DNA from: Chloroflexota bacterium
Lineage (GTDB): Bacteria > Chloroflexota > Dehalococcoidia > Bin125
Reading direction: 5' to 3'
Length of the DNA: 5,484 bases
Assembly (NCBI GenBank): GCA_027296805.1
Contig: JAPUIR010000290.1
Coordinates: 1 to 5,484, forward strand
The notes below the pieces were generated by a model, which did no database searches, had not been told where the DNA came from, and saw only the letters and a list, made by a program, of their open reading frames with translations. Positions 1-5,484 of the stretch are shown here, in pieces. The first letter of the stretch is position 1; each line of letters begins with the position of its first letter. The position numbers and the translations under genes are program-made.

Positions 1-523
1 CGGCGAGCCCTCGGCTCGACGTCGGTACAACGCGGTCCGGGTCATCCTCTAGCGCAAAGCTCATGCCGAGGATGTTGTTATGGGTGTAACTGAACGGCCA
101 CTGCCCCACCACTTCCTCCGTCGGGTGGAGGGAGCTCAAGCCAAAGCCGGCCGCGGGCATCGAGAAGACGCCGCCGCGTTGCGGCGTGCCCAGCTGCCTC
201 GTCTGCGGGCCGATCACTGACCAGTGGTGGGTCCGCAGCACGCCCTGCGATTCGAGGGCCGAGTACTGCGGCGGCACCGGGTAGTCGATGGCGCCGAGCG
301 TCTGCTCTTCCATCTGCTGATCGGCGACCTGGTCTGCGACTTGGTCCACCTGGTCCGCCTGGTCCGTGACCTGGTCGGCGACGGCTGCGTCGTCATCGTC
401 GTCGTCGCCGCCGCAGCCCACGAGGGCGAGCCCGGCCGCGCCAACACCCGCACGGGCGCTCGCTCGCAACATGCCTCGCCGACTGATCCGCCTGTTTTTC
501 GTTCGCTGCCAATAGTTCGACAT
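1..523 (-). CDS. Tat-type lipoprotein, probable ABC transporter solute-binding protein (partial, N-terminal 174 codons)
   Basis: The frame is open from the ATG at 523-521 to the window edge, so the C-terminal part is missing. A purine-rich AGGGGGAAG lies just upstream of the ATG and supports this start. The N-terminus has a twin-arginine motif SRRGML (residues 14-19), a short Ala/Gly/Leu-rich hydrophobic stretch (about 21-36) and a lipobox LVGC (34-37). Export by the Tat route and lipid attachment at Cys37 are therefore expected. The mature protein begins CGG plus six Asp, then a low-complexity linker built from DQV/ADQ units (about 50-70). From about residue 111 the sequence GTPQRGGVFSMP, followed by LHP and a THNNILGMSF segment, resembles the opening of family 5 (oligopeptide/nickel-type) extracellular solute-binding proteins; such proteins bind ligand outside the membrane and deliver it to an ABC permease. 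It lies 104 bases downstream of the CocE-like gene in the same direction and may be co-transcribed or have its own promoter. The Tat-lipoprotein reading is firm; the binding-protein family is likely but rests on a short segment. Confidence 0.75.
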   Translation of the reverse strand, partial: MSNYWQRTKNRRISRRGMLRASARAGVGAAGLALVGCGGDDDDDDAAVADQVTDQADQVDQVADQVADQQMEEQTLGAIDYPVPPQYSALESQGVLRTHHWSVIGPQTRQLGTPQRGGVFSMPAAGFGLSSLHPTEEVVGQWPFSYTHNNILGMSFALEDDPDRVVPTSSRGLA

Positions 524-544
524 CTCTTCCCCCTGTCGGCGCCC

Positions 545-574
545 AGTCTGGGTTTTCTCGAGGTAGCTTGTCAA
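545..574 (-). promoter_or_regulatory. Candidate sigma70-type promoter for the lipoprotein gene
   Basis: On the minus strand a perfect TTGACA (574-569) is followed after 18 bases by CAGACT (550-545), which matches only 3 of 6 positions of the consensus -10. It would start transcription close to the ribosome binding site at about 524-535. The -35 match is strong and the -10 weak, so this is a tentative call. Read-through from the hydrolase gene is the alternative. Confidence 0.25.
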
Positions 575-578
575 CTCG

Positions 579-595
579 ATTCAGAAGTAATTCAG
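579..595. repeat. Short direct repeat ATTCAG x2 in the 524-627 intergenic gap
   Basis: ATTCAG occurs at 579-584 and again at 590-595, 11 bases apart, about one helical turn. The pair sits just upstream (in minus-strand terms) of the TTGACA at 574-569, where an activator could bind. The gap is noticeably more AT-rich than the flanking genes. The repeat is short enough to be chance, and no regulator is identified. Confidence 0.25.
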
Positions 596-627
596 CGATA
601 TTTTTGAGAAACATCAATCAAATGGCA

Positions 628-2382
628 TTATTCGCTTGGGAAATCCCGAACGAGCGGGGGCCATGCGCCTCGAACGGCGTCCGACACGCGGAGCCAGAGC
701 CGGGACGGGTGCGCGGCGGAATGATGCACGCTGTGCTGGGCGGCGACGAACTCCGTCGCGGTGGCGGCGAGCTCGCCGGTCTGGGGGTTGCGATCGAAAC
801 GGGGGTAGCTGCCGGCGGAGACCTCCAGCCGCAGACGGCTGCCGGGCTCGAAACGATTACTCGTGTTCAGGAGGTCCAGCTCAAGCTGATAGACGTGGCC
901 GGGACGCATACGGGTCTCCCCCTGGGGCAGCGCGTAGCGGCTCCGGACGACGCCCTCGCTGAGGTTTCGCGCAAAGCCTTCGGGCGAGACCTCCAGAAGC
1001 TTCGCGGTGAAATCCGCCTCGGGGGCGTCGCTGGCGACGGAGAGCTCGAGTCGCAGCGGTCCGTGGATCTCGAAGGGCTGTTCGAAGGGAGGCGTGCTGT
1101 AGACCAGGACGTCGTCGCGCTCTTCAACTCGGCGGTGGTCGAAGGCGCCATCGAAGCGGCCGCCGCCGCCCACGGTGGGCACGGGATTGAGCGGGTCATA
1201 GCGGAAAGTATCGGAGGGCTCTTCCCCCGGGGCGTCGGGCGAGAGCGCTCCATCGCCGCTCAAACTGTTGGCGTGTCCTTCGCTGTGTAGATGGAGCGCC
1301 ACCGTCGATACCTCTGTCGGGGGCCAGCTCTCCGCCGTGCGCCATTCGTTGCTGCCCATGGTGAAGTAGCGCACGGGCGCAACCAGCGACGCGGGCAGCG
1401 GTTCGTCCCGGAGCCAGTGGTCGAACCAGGAGTAGGCGAGTTCCTGCATGTCGAGGCGGGCATCCCAGCCGAAGTCGACCGCGCCAGCGACGTTTTGCGC
1501 ACCGCCCGACGCGCCATGATTCCAGGGTCCGACGACCAGGCGCGTACCATCCCGTGCGGCCTCCGTGGCGCCCTGTTCCCGTAGCGCGAGGAAGTTTTGG
1601 ATGGGCCCGGCGGCGAAGAGGTCGTACCAGCCGCCGACACTGAGCGCGGGAACGGTAATCCTGCCCGCGTTGGCGCGGATGCTCACCTGACGCCAGAACT
1701 CGTCGTCGGGCGGTGTGTCGAGCCAGTCGCGCAGGACTGGGCTGGGCGCGAGCTCCGTAAAGAAGCGGTGCTCGCGCAGCGGCGTCTCCGAGCAGGTCTT
1801 GCGTAGTTTCATCAGCCCGGCGAAGACCTCTTCCTCCCGGCTGCGATAGGTGGCCTCGTCGACGCCGGCCCGGCGCAGCCCGGCCAGGCCGAAGAACTGC
1901 ACGGCCCAGCCGAAGACGAAGCCCAGGTAGAAGGCGCCGCCCTGGTAGATCCAGCCGTCGTGGTAGTCGGATCCGGTGAGCGCCGCGTAGATGGCCTGCA
2001 ATGAAGGCGGCGCCGCGATCGATGCGAGCCAGGGAGTCGCGCCCATGTACGAAACGCCAAGCATGCCCACCCGCCCGTTGGCCCAGGGCTGTGCGGCGCA
2101 CCACTCCACGGTGTCGTAGCCGTCGTCGATCTCCTGCAAGAACGGGGTGAACTCGCCCTCCGAGGACCACGTCCCGCGGCAGTCTTGGATGACGAAGGTG
2201 TAGCCCCGTTCCACGGCGTCGATCGGAGAGAAGCCGCGCGCTTCGGTGCCGTCCTTGCCATACGGGGTGCGCAGCAGGAGCACCGGGGCGGGCCCGCGAT
2301 CGGGATCGTGGTAGACGTCGGCGCGGAGAACCACGCCGTCGCGCATCGGCGCGGCCACTTGCCGTTCGATCAAGATCGACAT
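628..2382 (-). CDS. CocE/NonD family alpha/beta hydrolase (X-Pro dipeptidyl-peptidase S15 superfamily)
   Basis: This 584-residue protein is a serine hydrolase of the cocaine esterase / glutaryl-7-ACA acylase / X-Pro dipeptidyl-peptidase group, which cleaves ester or amide bonds. The N-terminus (APMRDGVVLRADVY, residues 11-24) and RTPYGK (38-43) are typical; Tyr41 corresponds to the oxyanion-hole Tyr of CocE. The nucleophile is Ser111 in GVSYMG (109-114). The likely acid is Asp254 in GGWYD and the likely base His289 in GPWNHG, so the triad is complete. A helical cap lies at about 140-240, and the C-terminal beta jelly-roll domain (PF08530 type) at about 330-575. There is no signal peptide, so a cytoplasmic location is expected. 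I chose the ATG at 2382-2380 because family similarity begins there and it overlaps the upstream stop as TAATG; the 59 residues of open frame before it are Arg/Pro-rich readout from the end of the neighbouring gene. Translation is probably coupled, as no clear ribosome binding site precedes it. The substrate cannot be told from sequence. Confidence 0.93.
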   Translation of the reverse strand: MSILIERQVAAPMRDGVVLRADVYHDPDRGPAPVLLLRTPYGKDGTEARGFSPIDAVERGYTFVIQDCRGTWSSEGEFTPFLQEIDDGYDTVEWCAAQPWANGRVGMLGVSYMGATPWLASIAAPPSLQAIYAALTGSDYHDGWIYQGGAFYLGFVFGWAVQFFGLAGLRRAGVDEATYRSREEEVFAGLMKLRKTCSETPLREHRFFTELAPSPVLRDWLDTPPDDEFWRQVSIRANAGRITVPALSVGGWYDLFAAGPIQNFLALREQGATEAARDGTRLVVGPWNHGASGGAQNVAGAVDFGWDARLDMQELAYSWFDHWLRDEPLPASLVAPVRYFTMGSNEWRTAESWPPTEVSTVALHLHSEGHANSLSGDGALSPDAPGEEPSDTFRYDPLNPVPTVGGGGRFDGAFDHRRVEERDDVLVYSTPPFEQPFEIHGPLRLELSVASDAPEADFTAKLLEVSPEGFARNLSEGVVRSRYALPQGETRMRPGHVYQLELDLLNTSNRFEPGSRLRLEVSAGSYPRFDRNPQTGELAATATEFVAAQHSVHHSAAHPSRLWLRVSDAVRGAWPPLVRDFPSE

Positions 2383-3500
2383 TAGGTGGCTGGGTCGGTG
2401 ATGGCCAAGCCACGCTCCGCCTTGTAGGGCTGGATCACCTCTTCGCCGAAGAGCCGCACCGACTTGTGGATCTGCTCTGGGGTGAGGAGGGGCAGCTCCA
2501 TGTAAAGGATCATCTGATCGGCGCCGGCGGCTTCGAAGATATCGACGACGCGGCGGCATTGGTCGGGCGTACCGACGGCCATCGACTCCAGCTTCATCAG
2601 CTTCTTGAAGCCGTCCGGGCCGGTGAGGTCGATCTTATTGCGCTGGTCCTGATAGGAGCGGTAACTGGGCGGCACCTCGCCGTAGGCCTTTTCCCATGCG
2701 CCCTGGACACGGGTACGTTCGTTGCCGTAGTACAGAGCGCCGGGACCACCCACCTCTTCCACCTCTCGGGCGGACTCGCCGCAGTAACCGACGGTGAAGG
2801 CTGCGAACTGGTTGGTGACCATGCCGGCTGGGGGCTGGGCCTGCTTGATTTTGTCGCGGTAGAGCTCGACGTATTCCCACGACTCGTTCGGATCGAGCAG
2901 GGTGAAATGGAGGAAGCCAAGCCCGTACTTGGCGGCCAACTCCACGGAGGTCTGCTGGCCACCGGCCATCCAGAGCGGCGGGTGTGGTTTCTGGTAGGGC
3001 CGGGGCAGCACCGTTCGCTTAGGAATTTTGTAGTACTTTCCCTCCCAGGCCACACGCTCCTGGGTCCAGTAGCGGGGGATGATCTGGATCGCCTCTTCCC
3101 ACATGGGGCGGGTGTCTTCTGGATCGATCTCGAACGCCCTCAGCTCCAGGGCGGTGGCGGAGCGGCCCGTCCCGACGTCGAGGCGGCCATGGCTGAGAAT
3201 GTCGAGAGCGGCGGTGCGCTCCACGACCCGCAGCGCGTGGTTGTACTGCTTCGGCAGCAGAGTGACCCCGTGGCCGATGCGCATCGTGGTGGTGTGTTGG
3301 GCGACGGCGGCGAGGAAGACCTCCGGCGCCGAGGAGTGGGCGAACTCCTCGGTAAAGTGGTGCTCCACCGCCCAGACGTTGTCGAAGCCCACGGCCTCTG
3401 CCGTCTTGATCTCCTCGATCACCTGCCAGTAGCGCTCATAGTCCGAGTTCTCGTGCCACGGTTTGGGCGTGTGGATCTCGTAGAGGATGCCGAAGCGCAT
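2382..3500 (-). CDS. LLM class flavin-dependent oxidoreductase (bacterial luciferase-like monooxygenase)
   Basis: This is a complete 372-residue member of the luciferase-like (PF00296) TIM-barrel family, which uses reduced FMN or F420 supplied by a partner to oxygenate or oxidise small organic substrates. Diagnostic features in order are: an N-terminal MRFGILYEIH strand; VGFDNVWAVEHHF (37-49) with the EHH motif; SSAPE (56-60); RIGHGVTLLP (74-83); VERTAALDILSHGRLDVGTGR (93-113); QKPHPPLWMAGG (170-181); and a C-terminal VGTPDQC plus GADQMILYMELP segment (about 309-337). Length is normal for the family. A strong GAGGAG (3507-3512) stands 6 bases before the ATG. Its TAA shares one base with the ATG of the CocE-like hydrolase, implying co-translation and possibly consecutive reactions. 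It is paralogous to the rightward gene at 4349-5449. Flavin dependence is known for the family. Whether it acts as a Baeyer-Villiger-type oxygenase, another monooxygenase or an F420-dependent enzyme is not decidable here. Confidence 0.95.
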   Translation of the reverse strand: MRFGILYEIHTPKPWHENSDYERYWQVIEEIKTAEAVGFDNVWAVEHHFTEEFAHSSAPEVFLAAVAQHTTTMRIGHGVTLLPKQYNHALRVVERTAALDILSHGRLDVGTGRSATALELRAFEIDPEDTRPMWEEAIQIIPRYWTQERVAWEGKYYKIPKRTVLPRPYQKPHPPLWMAGGQQTSVELAAKYGLGFLHFTLLDPNESWEYVELYRDKIKQAQPPAGMVTNQFAAFTVGYCGESAREVEEVGGPGALYYGNERTRVQGAWEKAYGEVPPSYRSYQDQRNKIDLTGPDGFKKLMKLESMAVGTPDQCRRVVDIFEAAGADQMILYMELPLLTPEQIHKSVRLFGEEVIQPYKAERGLAITDPAT

Positions 3501-3506
3501 ACCAGT

Positions 3507-3512
3507 CTCCTC
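3507..3512 (-). promoter_or_regulatory. Ribosome binding site of the leftward LLM gene
   Basis: GAGGAG on the minus strand lies 6 bases before the ATG at 3500-3498. It is the clearest Shine-Dalgarno sequence of the leftward set. It sits inside the dead tail of the LLM remnant upstream, so the intact gene can be translated independently of that remnant. Confidence 0.7.
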
Positions 3513-3551
3513 ACGCGGCGTCTGGCCGCGAATGTCTCTCGATCGCAGACG

Positions 3552-4071
3552 CTAGCTGGCGGACTGCGCCTGCATGATTGGCGGCCGCGACGCCACGGGC
3601 GTCCAGCGGTCTTCCTGGTCGTCCCAGAGATCGCGCTCGATGGGCGGGATGCCATAGGAATATGCGAAGTCCATGGTGGTTCCCAAGACGAACCCGGCGA
3701 TCACGCGACCGCCGGAGAGGCAGTCGAGCCAGGCGAGCTCCGGCGACACGGAGGGGCGGGTTGTAGAGGGCCAGGCTGTCGCCGATGACGAGCAGCGCCG
3801 CGCGCTCAGTGACCGGGGCGAGAGCCGCGGCAAGCAGGTTGGGAGACGGCGTCATCGCGCCGGCGTTCTGATGGTGCTCGTTGACCGCGAGGCCGTCGAA
3901 GCCCACTTGGTCGGCGTGCTTGAGCATCCGATAGAACATGCGCAGGGTCTCGCCCGCCTCGGCCGGATCGTGCAGTTCGGGGGGGACGTCCACCCAGGCG
4001 CTCGGGTAAGTATCGGCGAATCCGTCGGGCAGGTGGGGATAGGTGACCTCGGCGAAGCAGTGGAACTTCAT
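3552..4071 (-). pseudogene. Truncated, frameshifted LLM class flavin-dependent oxidoreductase remnant
   Basis: The first 110 codons (4071-3742) encode a recognisable luciferase-like N-terminal half: MKFHCFAEVTYPHLP, then VGFDGLAVNEHHQ (56-68), then MTPSPNLLAAALA and GDSLALYNPPLRVA. At about 3741 the frame breaks. Skipping one base gives ELAWLDCLSGGRVIAGFVLG and TTMDFAYSYGIPPIERDLW in the next frame, exactly the continuation expected. Family members usually read VAEEL here, so a two-base loss is the simplest explanation. Recognisable similarity ends near DLW (about 3624), and the frame stops at 3552. Only about 172 residues remain of a family that is normally about 340-400, and the C-terminal half of the barrel is absent. 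The ATG at 4071 is preceded by GGGAG at good spacing, so it was chosen over an in-frame ATG at 4122. The EHHQ plus SPN signature marks a different LLM subgroup from the two intact neighbours. The frameshift alone could be a sequencing error; the truncation could not. Confidence 0.85.
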
Positions 4072-4177
4072 CGACGGCTCCCGTCTGGACGCCCACGCTG
4101 GGCCCTTCCCCCAGGCGGACACGAACGCCGCAGGAGGGCGAAAGGGCCTCTTGAGAGCGCGAACTCCATCGAGCGAG

Positions 4178-4207
4178 AGTCTACCTAGGCGCCTTGGGAT
4201 TGTCCAA
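4178..4207 (-). promoter_or_regulatory. Candidate promoter for the leftward gene set
   Basis: On the minus strand TTGGAC (4207-4202) and TAGACT (4183-4178) are separated by 18 bases, a moderate match to the sigma70 consensus. The start would lie about 100 bases upstream of the ATG at 4071. It would drive the LLM remnant, the intact LLM gene and the hydrolase. A palindrome occupies its spacer. The promoter is inferred from consensus only. Confidence 0.35.
4184..4197. promoter_or_regulatory. Palindromic operator candidate
   Basis: AGGCGCCT (4187-4194) is a perfect 8-base palindrome. It extends to a 14-base element, CC-T-AGGCGCCT-T-GG, with a single mismatched pair. It lies exactly within the spacer of the leftward promoter candidate, where a dimeric repressor would block RNA polymerase. 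In GC-rich DNA such short palindromes can occur by chance, so its position is the main argument. Confidence 0.35.
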
Positions 4208-4224
4208 CATCATAGGACAGTTGG
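4201..4224. repeat. Two interleaved inverted repeats in the divergent region
   Basis: TGTCC (4201-4205) pairs with GGACA (4215-4219) across 9 bases. CCAAC (4204-4208) pairs with GTTGG (4220-4224) across 11 bases. The two repeats overlap in their left arms and cannot form at once. They cover the -35 of the leftward promoter candidate and lie about 30 bases upstream of the -35 of the rightward one. This fits a shared binding site for a regulator, but the arms are short. Confidence 0.3.
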
Positions 4225-4255
4225 TTGGGATATTCAGTTGTTTTGGTCATTTCTC

Positions 4256-4283
4256 TTGACGATCATCTGAACGGGCTGATACT
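4256..4283 (+). promoter_or_regulatory. Candidate promoter for the rightward LLM gene
   Basis: TTGACG (4256-4261) and GATACT (4278-4283) are 16 bases apart, matching the sigma70 consensus at 5 of 6 and 4 of 6 positions. They lie in an AT-richer stretch (about 4198-4300) that stands out in this GC-rich window. Transcription would begin near 4290, leaving a leader of about 60 bases before the ATG at 4349. Confidence 0.45.
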
Positions 4284-4304
4284 TTCGCAAGGAAACCGAT
4301 GCTT

Positions 4305-4316
4305 CCTCCCAGGAGG
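4305..4316 (+). other. Leader element: CCTCC / GGAGG short hairpin
   Basis: CCTCC (4305-4309) and GGAGG (4312-4316) flank only two bases, so any hairpin would be strained. The right arm is part of AGGAGG (4311-4316), a consensus Shine-Dalgarno sequence. It is 32 bases before the annotated ATG, too far to serve it, and no start codon stands at proper spacing behind it. The working ribosome binding site of the gene appears instead to be GAGGT (4337-4341), 7 bases before the ATG. Function, if any, is unknown. Confidence 0.2.
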
Positions 4317-4348
4317 CCCCCTACCACCCGCCAAGTGAGGTCACAGAT

Positions 4349-5449
4349 ATGGAATTTGGGCTGTTCTACGAACTCATCGCGCTGCGGCCCCATGACGACG
4401 CGGCCGTCCAACGCGCTTACGCCGAGGCGCTAGAACAGATCCAGTTTGCCGAGGAGATGGGCTTTGGGTACGTATGGGAGACGGAGCACCACTTTACCGA
4501 GAAGTTCTCGTACTCGTCGGCGCCGGAGTTGTTCCTCACGGCAGCGGCCCAGCGCACGTCCAAGATTCGACTGGGGCACGGCGTCGTCTTGCTGACGATG
4601 AACCACCCGGTGCGGGCGGCGGAGCGGGCGGCCGTGCTCGACATCCTCTCCAACGGGCGGCTGGAGTTCGGGACGGGGCGGGGGACGTCGGAGGCGGAGC
4701 TGGGCGGGTTCGATATCGATCCCGAGATCTCACGAGATATGTGGGACGAGGCGGTGCGGATGATTCCGAAAATGTGGACCCAGGACAGCTTCGAGCACAA
4801 TGGCCGCTTCTGGCAGATCCCGCCTCGCAACGTGATCCCCAAGCCCGTGCAGAAACCTCACCCCCCGATGTGGGTCTCGGGCGTGAGCCCACACACGTTC
4901 GAGCTGGCGGCACAGATGGGGCTGGGGGTTCTCAGCTTCTCGCTCAGCGCACCGGGGCAGTCGGAGAAGGCGGTCGCGGCCTACAAGGACCAAGTCCAGC
5001 GGGCCGAACCCGTGGGCGAGTTCGTGAACAACAAGGTGGCCGCCTTCACGGTCACCCTCTGCCTCGAAGACAATGAGGAGGCGAAGGAGGTGGGCGGCTT
5101 CTCTGCGGCGGCGTACTCCGCGGGAGCGGCCTCGCTCTACGGCAAGTGGGAGAAGGACGAGGGCGCCTGGCGGGCCTGGTACGGGCGCGAGTATTTCGTA
5201 GAGCAGGAGGCGGAGCCCGGCGAGGTGGACAAACTGGTCGACCAAGCCGTCGTCTGCATCGGCGACCCCGAGGCCTGCATCCGGGTGATCAAGCACTGGG
5301 AAGAGGTTGGCGTCGACCAGATCATGTGCCTCATGCAAGGCGGCCGCATTCCCCACGACAAAGTGATGGAGTCGATCCGGCTCTTTGGAGAGCACGTGAT
5401 CCCCTACTTCAACAAGCGGGCCGGCAAAGAGACCGTGGCGGCAACGTAG
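4349..5449 (+). CDS. LLM class flavin-dependent oxidoreductase (bacterial luciferase-like monooxygenase), paralogue
   Basis: This is a complete 366-residue luciferase-like oxidoreductase, expected to be a cytoplasmic TIM barrel using reduced flavin (or F420). Motifs in order are: MEFGLFYELI at the N-terminus; MGFGYVWETEHHF (37-49); SSAPELFL (56-63); RLGHGVVLL (74-82); VLDILSNGRLEFGTGRG (96-112); QKPHPPMWVSG (168-178); and a C-terminal CIGDPEACIRVIKHWEEVGVDQIM segment (303-326). It aligns with the leftward LLM protein over nearly its whole length, sharing for example WDEA/MWEEA, IIPRYWTQ/MIPKMWTQ and the PHPP block. The two differ in the region around 80-90 and in a shorter segment before the C-terminal motif, so they are diverged duplicates rather than recent copies. 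GAGGT at 4337-4341 is 7 bases before the ATG. Its divergent orientation from a shared control region suggests joint regulation with the leftward genes. Only 35 bases follow the stop, and they show no clear terminator. The substrate is unknown. Confidence 0.95.
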   Translation: MEFGLFYELIALRPHDDAAVQRAYAEALEQIQFAEEMGFGYVWETEHHFTEKFSYSSAPELFLTAAAQRTSKIRLGHGVVLLTMNHPVRAAERAAVLDILSNGRLEFGTGRGTSEAELGGFDIDPEISRDMWDEAVRMIPKMWTQDSFEHNGRFWQIPPRNVIPKPVQKPHPPMWVSGVSPHTFELAAQMGLGVLSFSLSAPGQSEKAVAAYKDQVQRAEPVGEFVNNKVAAFTVTLCLEDNEEAKEVGGFSAAAYSAGAASLYGKWEKDEGAWRAWYGREYFVEQEAEPGEVDKLVDQAVVCIGDPEACIRVIKHWEEVGVDQIMCLMQGGRIPHDKVMESIRLFGEHVIPYFNKRAGKETVAAT

Positions 5450-5484
5450 CCTTCCATCGGGCGGGCACCAGTCTGGGGGCCGGC

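Noticed and set aside
224..607. A 127-codon plus-strand frame rich in Leu and Val
   Set aside because: It is the complement of the lipoprotein gene's repetitive DQ linker, which reads as a hydrophobic stretch in antisense. The minus-strand frame has a coherent Tat signal, lipobox and ribosome binding site.
568..1290. A 240-codon open frame on the plus strand
   Set aside because: It lies opposite the C-terminal domain of the CocE-like gene and starts in the intergenic gap without a ribosome binding site; no recognisable domain.
1196..2413. A 405-codon minus-strand frame within the CocE-like gene
   Set aside because: It is a shifted frame of the same gene with an Arg/Ala/Pro-rich product and no motifs, while the frame at 628-2382 carries the full catalytic triad.
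2383..2559. Upstream extension of the CocE-like gene by 59 residues
   Set aside because: The extension overlaps the end of the LLM gene, is Arg/Pro-rich out-of-frame readout, and family similarity begins at the internal ATG at 2382.
3735..3747. Programmed ribosomal frameshift in the LLM remnant
   Set aside because: There is no slippery heptamer or obvious stimulatory structure, and the restored frame still ends about 200 residues short. Mutation or sequencing error is simpler.
2466..3788. A 440-codon open frame on the plus strand opposite the leftward LLM gene
   Set aside because: It is antisense to a well-supported LLM gene and runs into the LLM remnant. Its product has no family motifs, and long antisense frames are common in GC-rich DNA.
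4072..4122. Earlier in-frame ATG for the LLM remnant at 4122
   Set aside because: The 17 added residues are unlike the usual LLM N-terminus, which starts directly with MKFHCF-type sequence. A GGGAG ribosome binding site precedes the ATG at 4071.
5450..5484. Possible terminator after the rightward LLM gene
   Set aside because: The 35 bases are GC-rich but show no clear stem with a T-run before the window ends.

Overview
The window is GC-rich bacterial DNA with dense, closely spaced genes and no rRNA, tRNA, CRISPR or insertion sequence that I can see. Two features suggest a free-living bacterium of the Chloroflexota type, for example the SAR202-like lineages known for large paralogous sets of flavin-dependent monooxygenases. 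One is the several luciferase-like (LLM class) flavin oxidoreductases side by side. The other is a Tat-type lipoprotein whose mature end begins Cys-Gly-Gly followed by six Asp. This taxonomic guess is an inference from gene style only.

Layout: four genes point left (minus strand) and one points right, from a shared divergent control region at about 4072-4348. In transcription order the leftward set is: (1) a truncated and frameshifted LLM oxidoreductase remnant (4071 to 3552); (2) an intact 372-residue LLM oxidoreductase (3500 to 2382); (3) a 584-residue CocE/NonD alpha/beta hydrolase of the X-Pro dipeptidyl-peptidase (S15) superfamily (2382 to 628), whose ATG overlaps the stop of the previous gene (TAATG); (4) after a 104-base AT-richer gap, the first 174 codons of a secreted lipoprotein that looks like an ABC-transporter solute-binding protein, running off the left edge. 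The rightward gene (4349-5449) is a second intact LLM oxidoreductase of 366 residues, clearly paralogous to the leftward intact one.

How the genes may work together: the tight coupling of a flavin-dependent monooxygenase to an ester/amide hydrolase suggests an oxidise-then-hydrolyse catabolic step. In it, an LLM-type Baeyer-Villiger-like oxygenation would give an ester or lactone that CocE cleaves, with a nearby importer component possibly bringing in substrate. This is a hypothesis; substrate and reaction cannot be read from the sequence. The remnant LLM gene belongs to a different LLM subgroup from the two intact ones, so the locus once held at least three oxygenases and is losing one.

The divergent control region holds plausible sigma70-type promoters in both directions. 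A near-perfect palindrome fills most of the spacer of the leftward promoter candidate, and two interleaved inverted repeats lie next to it; both are operator candidates. I see no clear undescribed system; the coupled monooxygenase/hydrolase pair and the decaying third oxygenase are the points most worth following.
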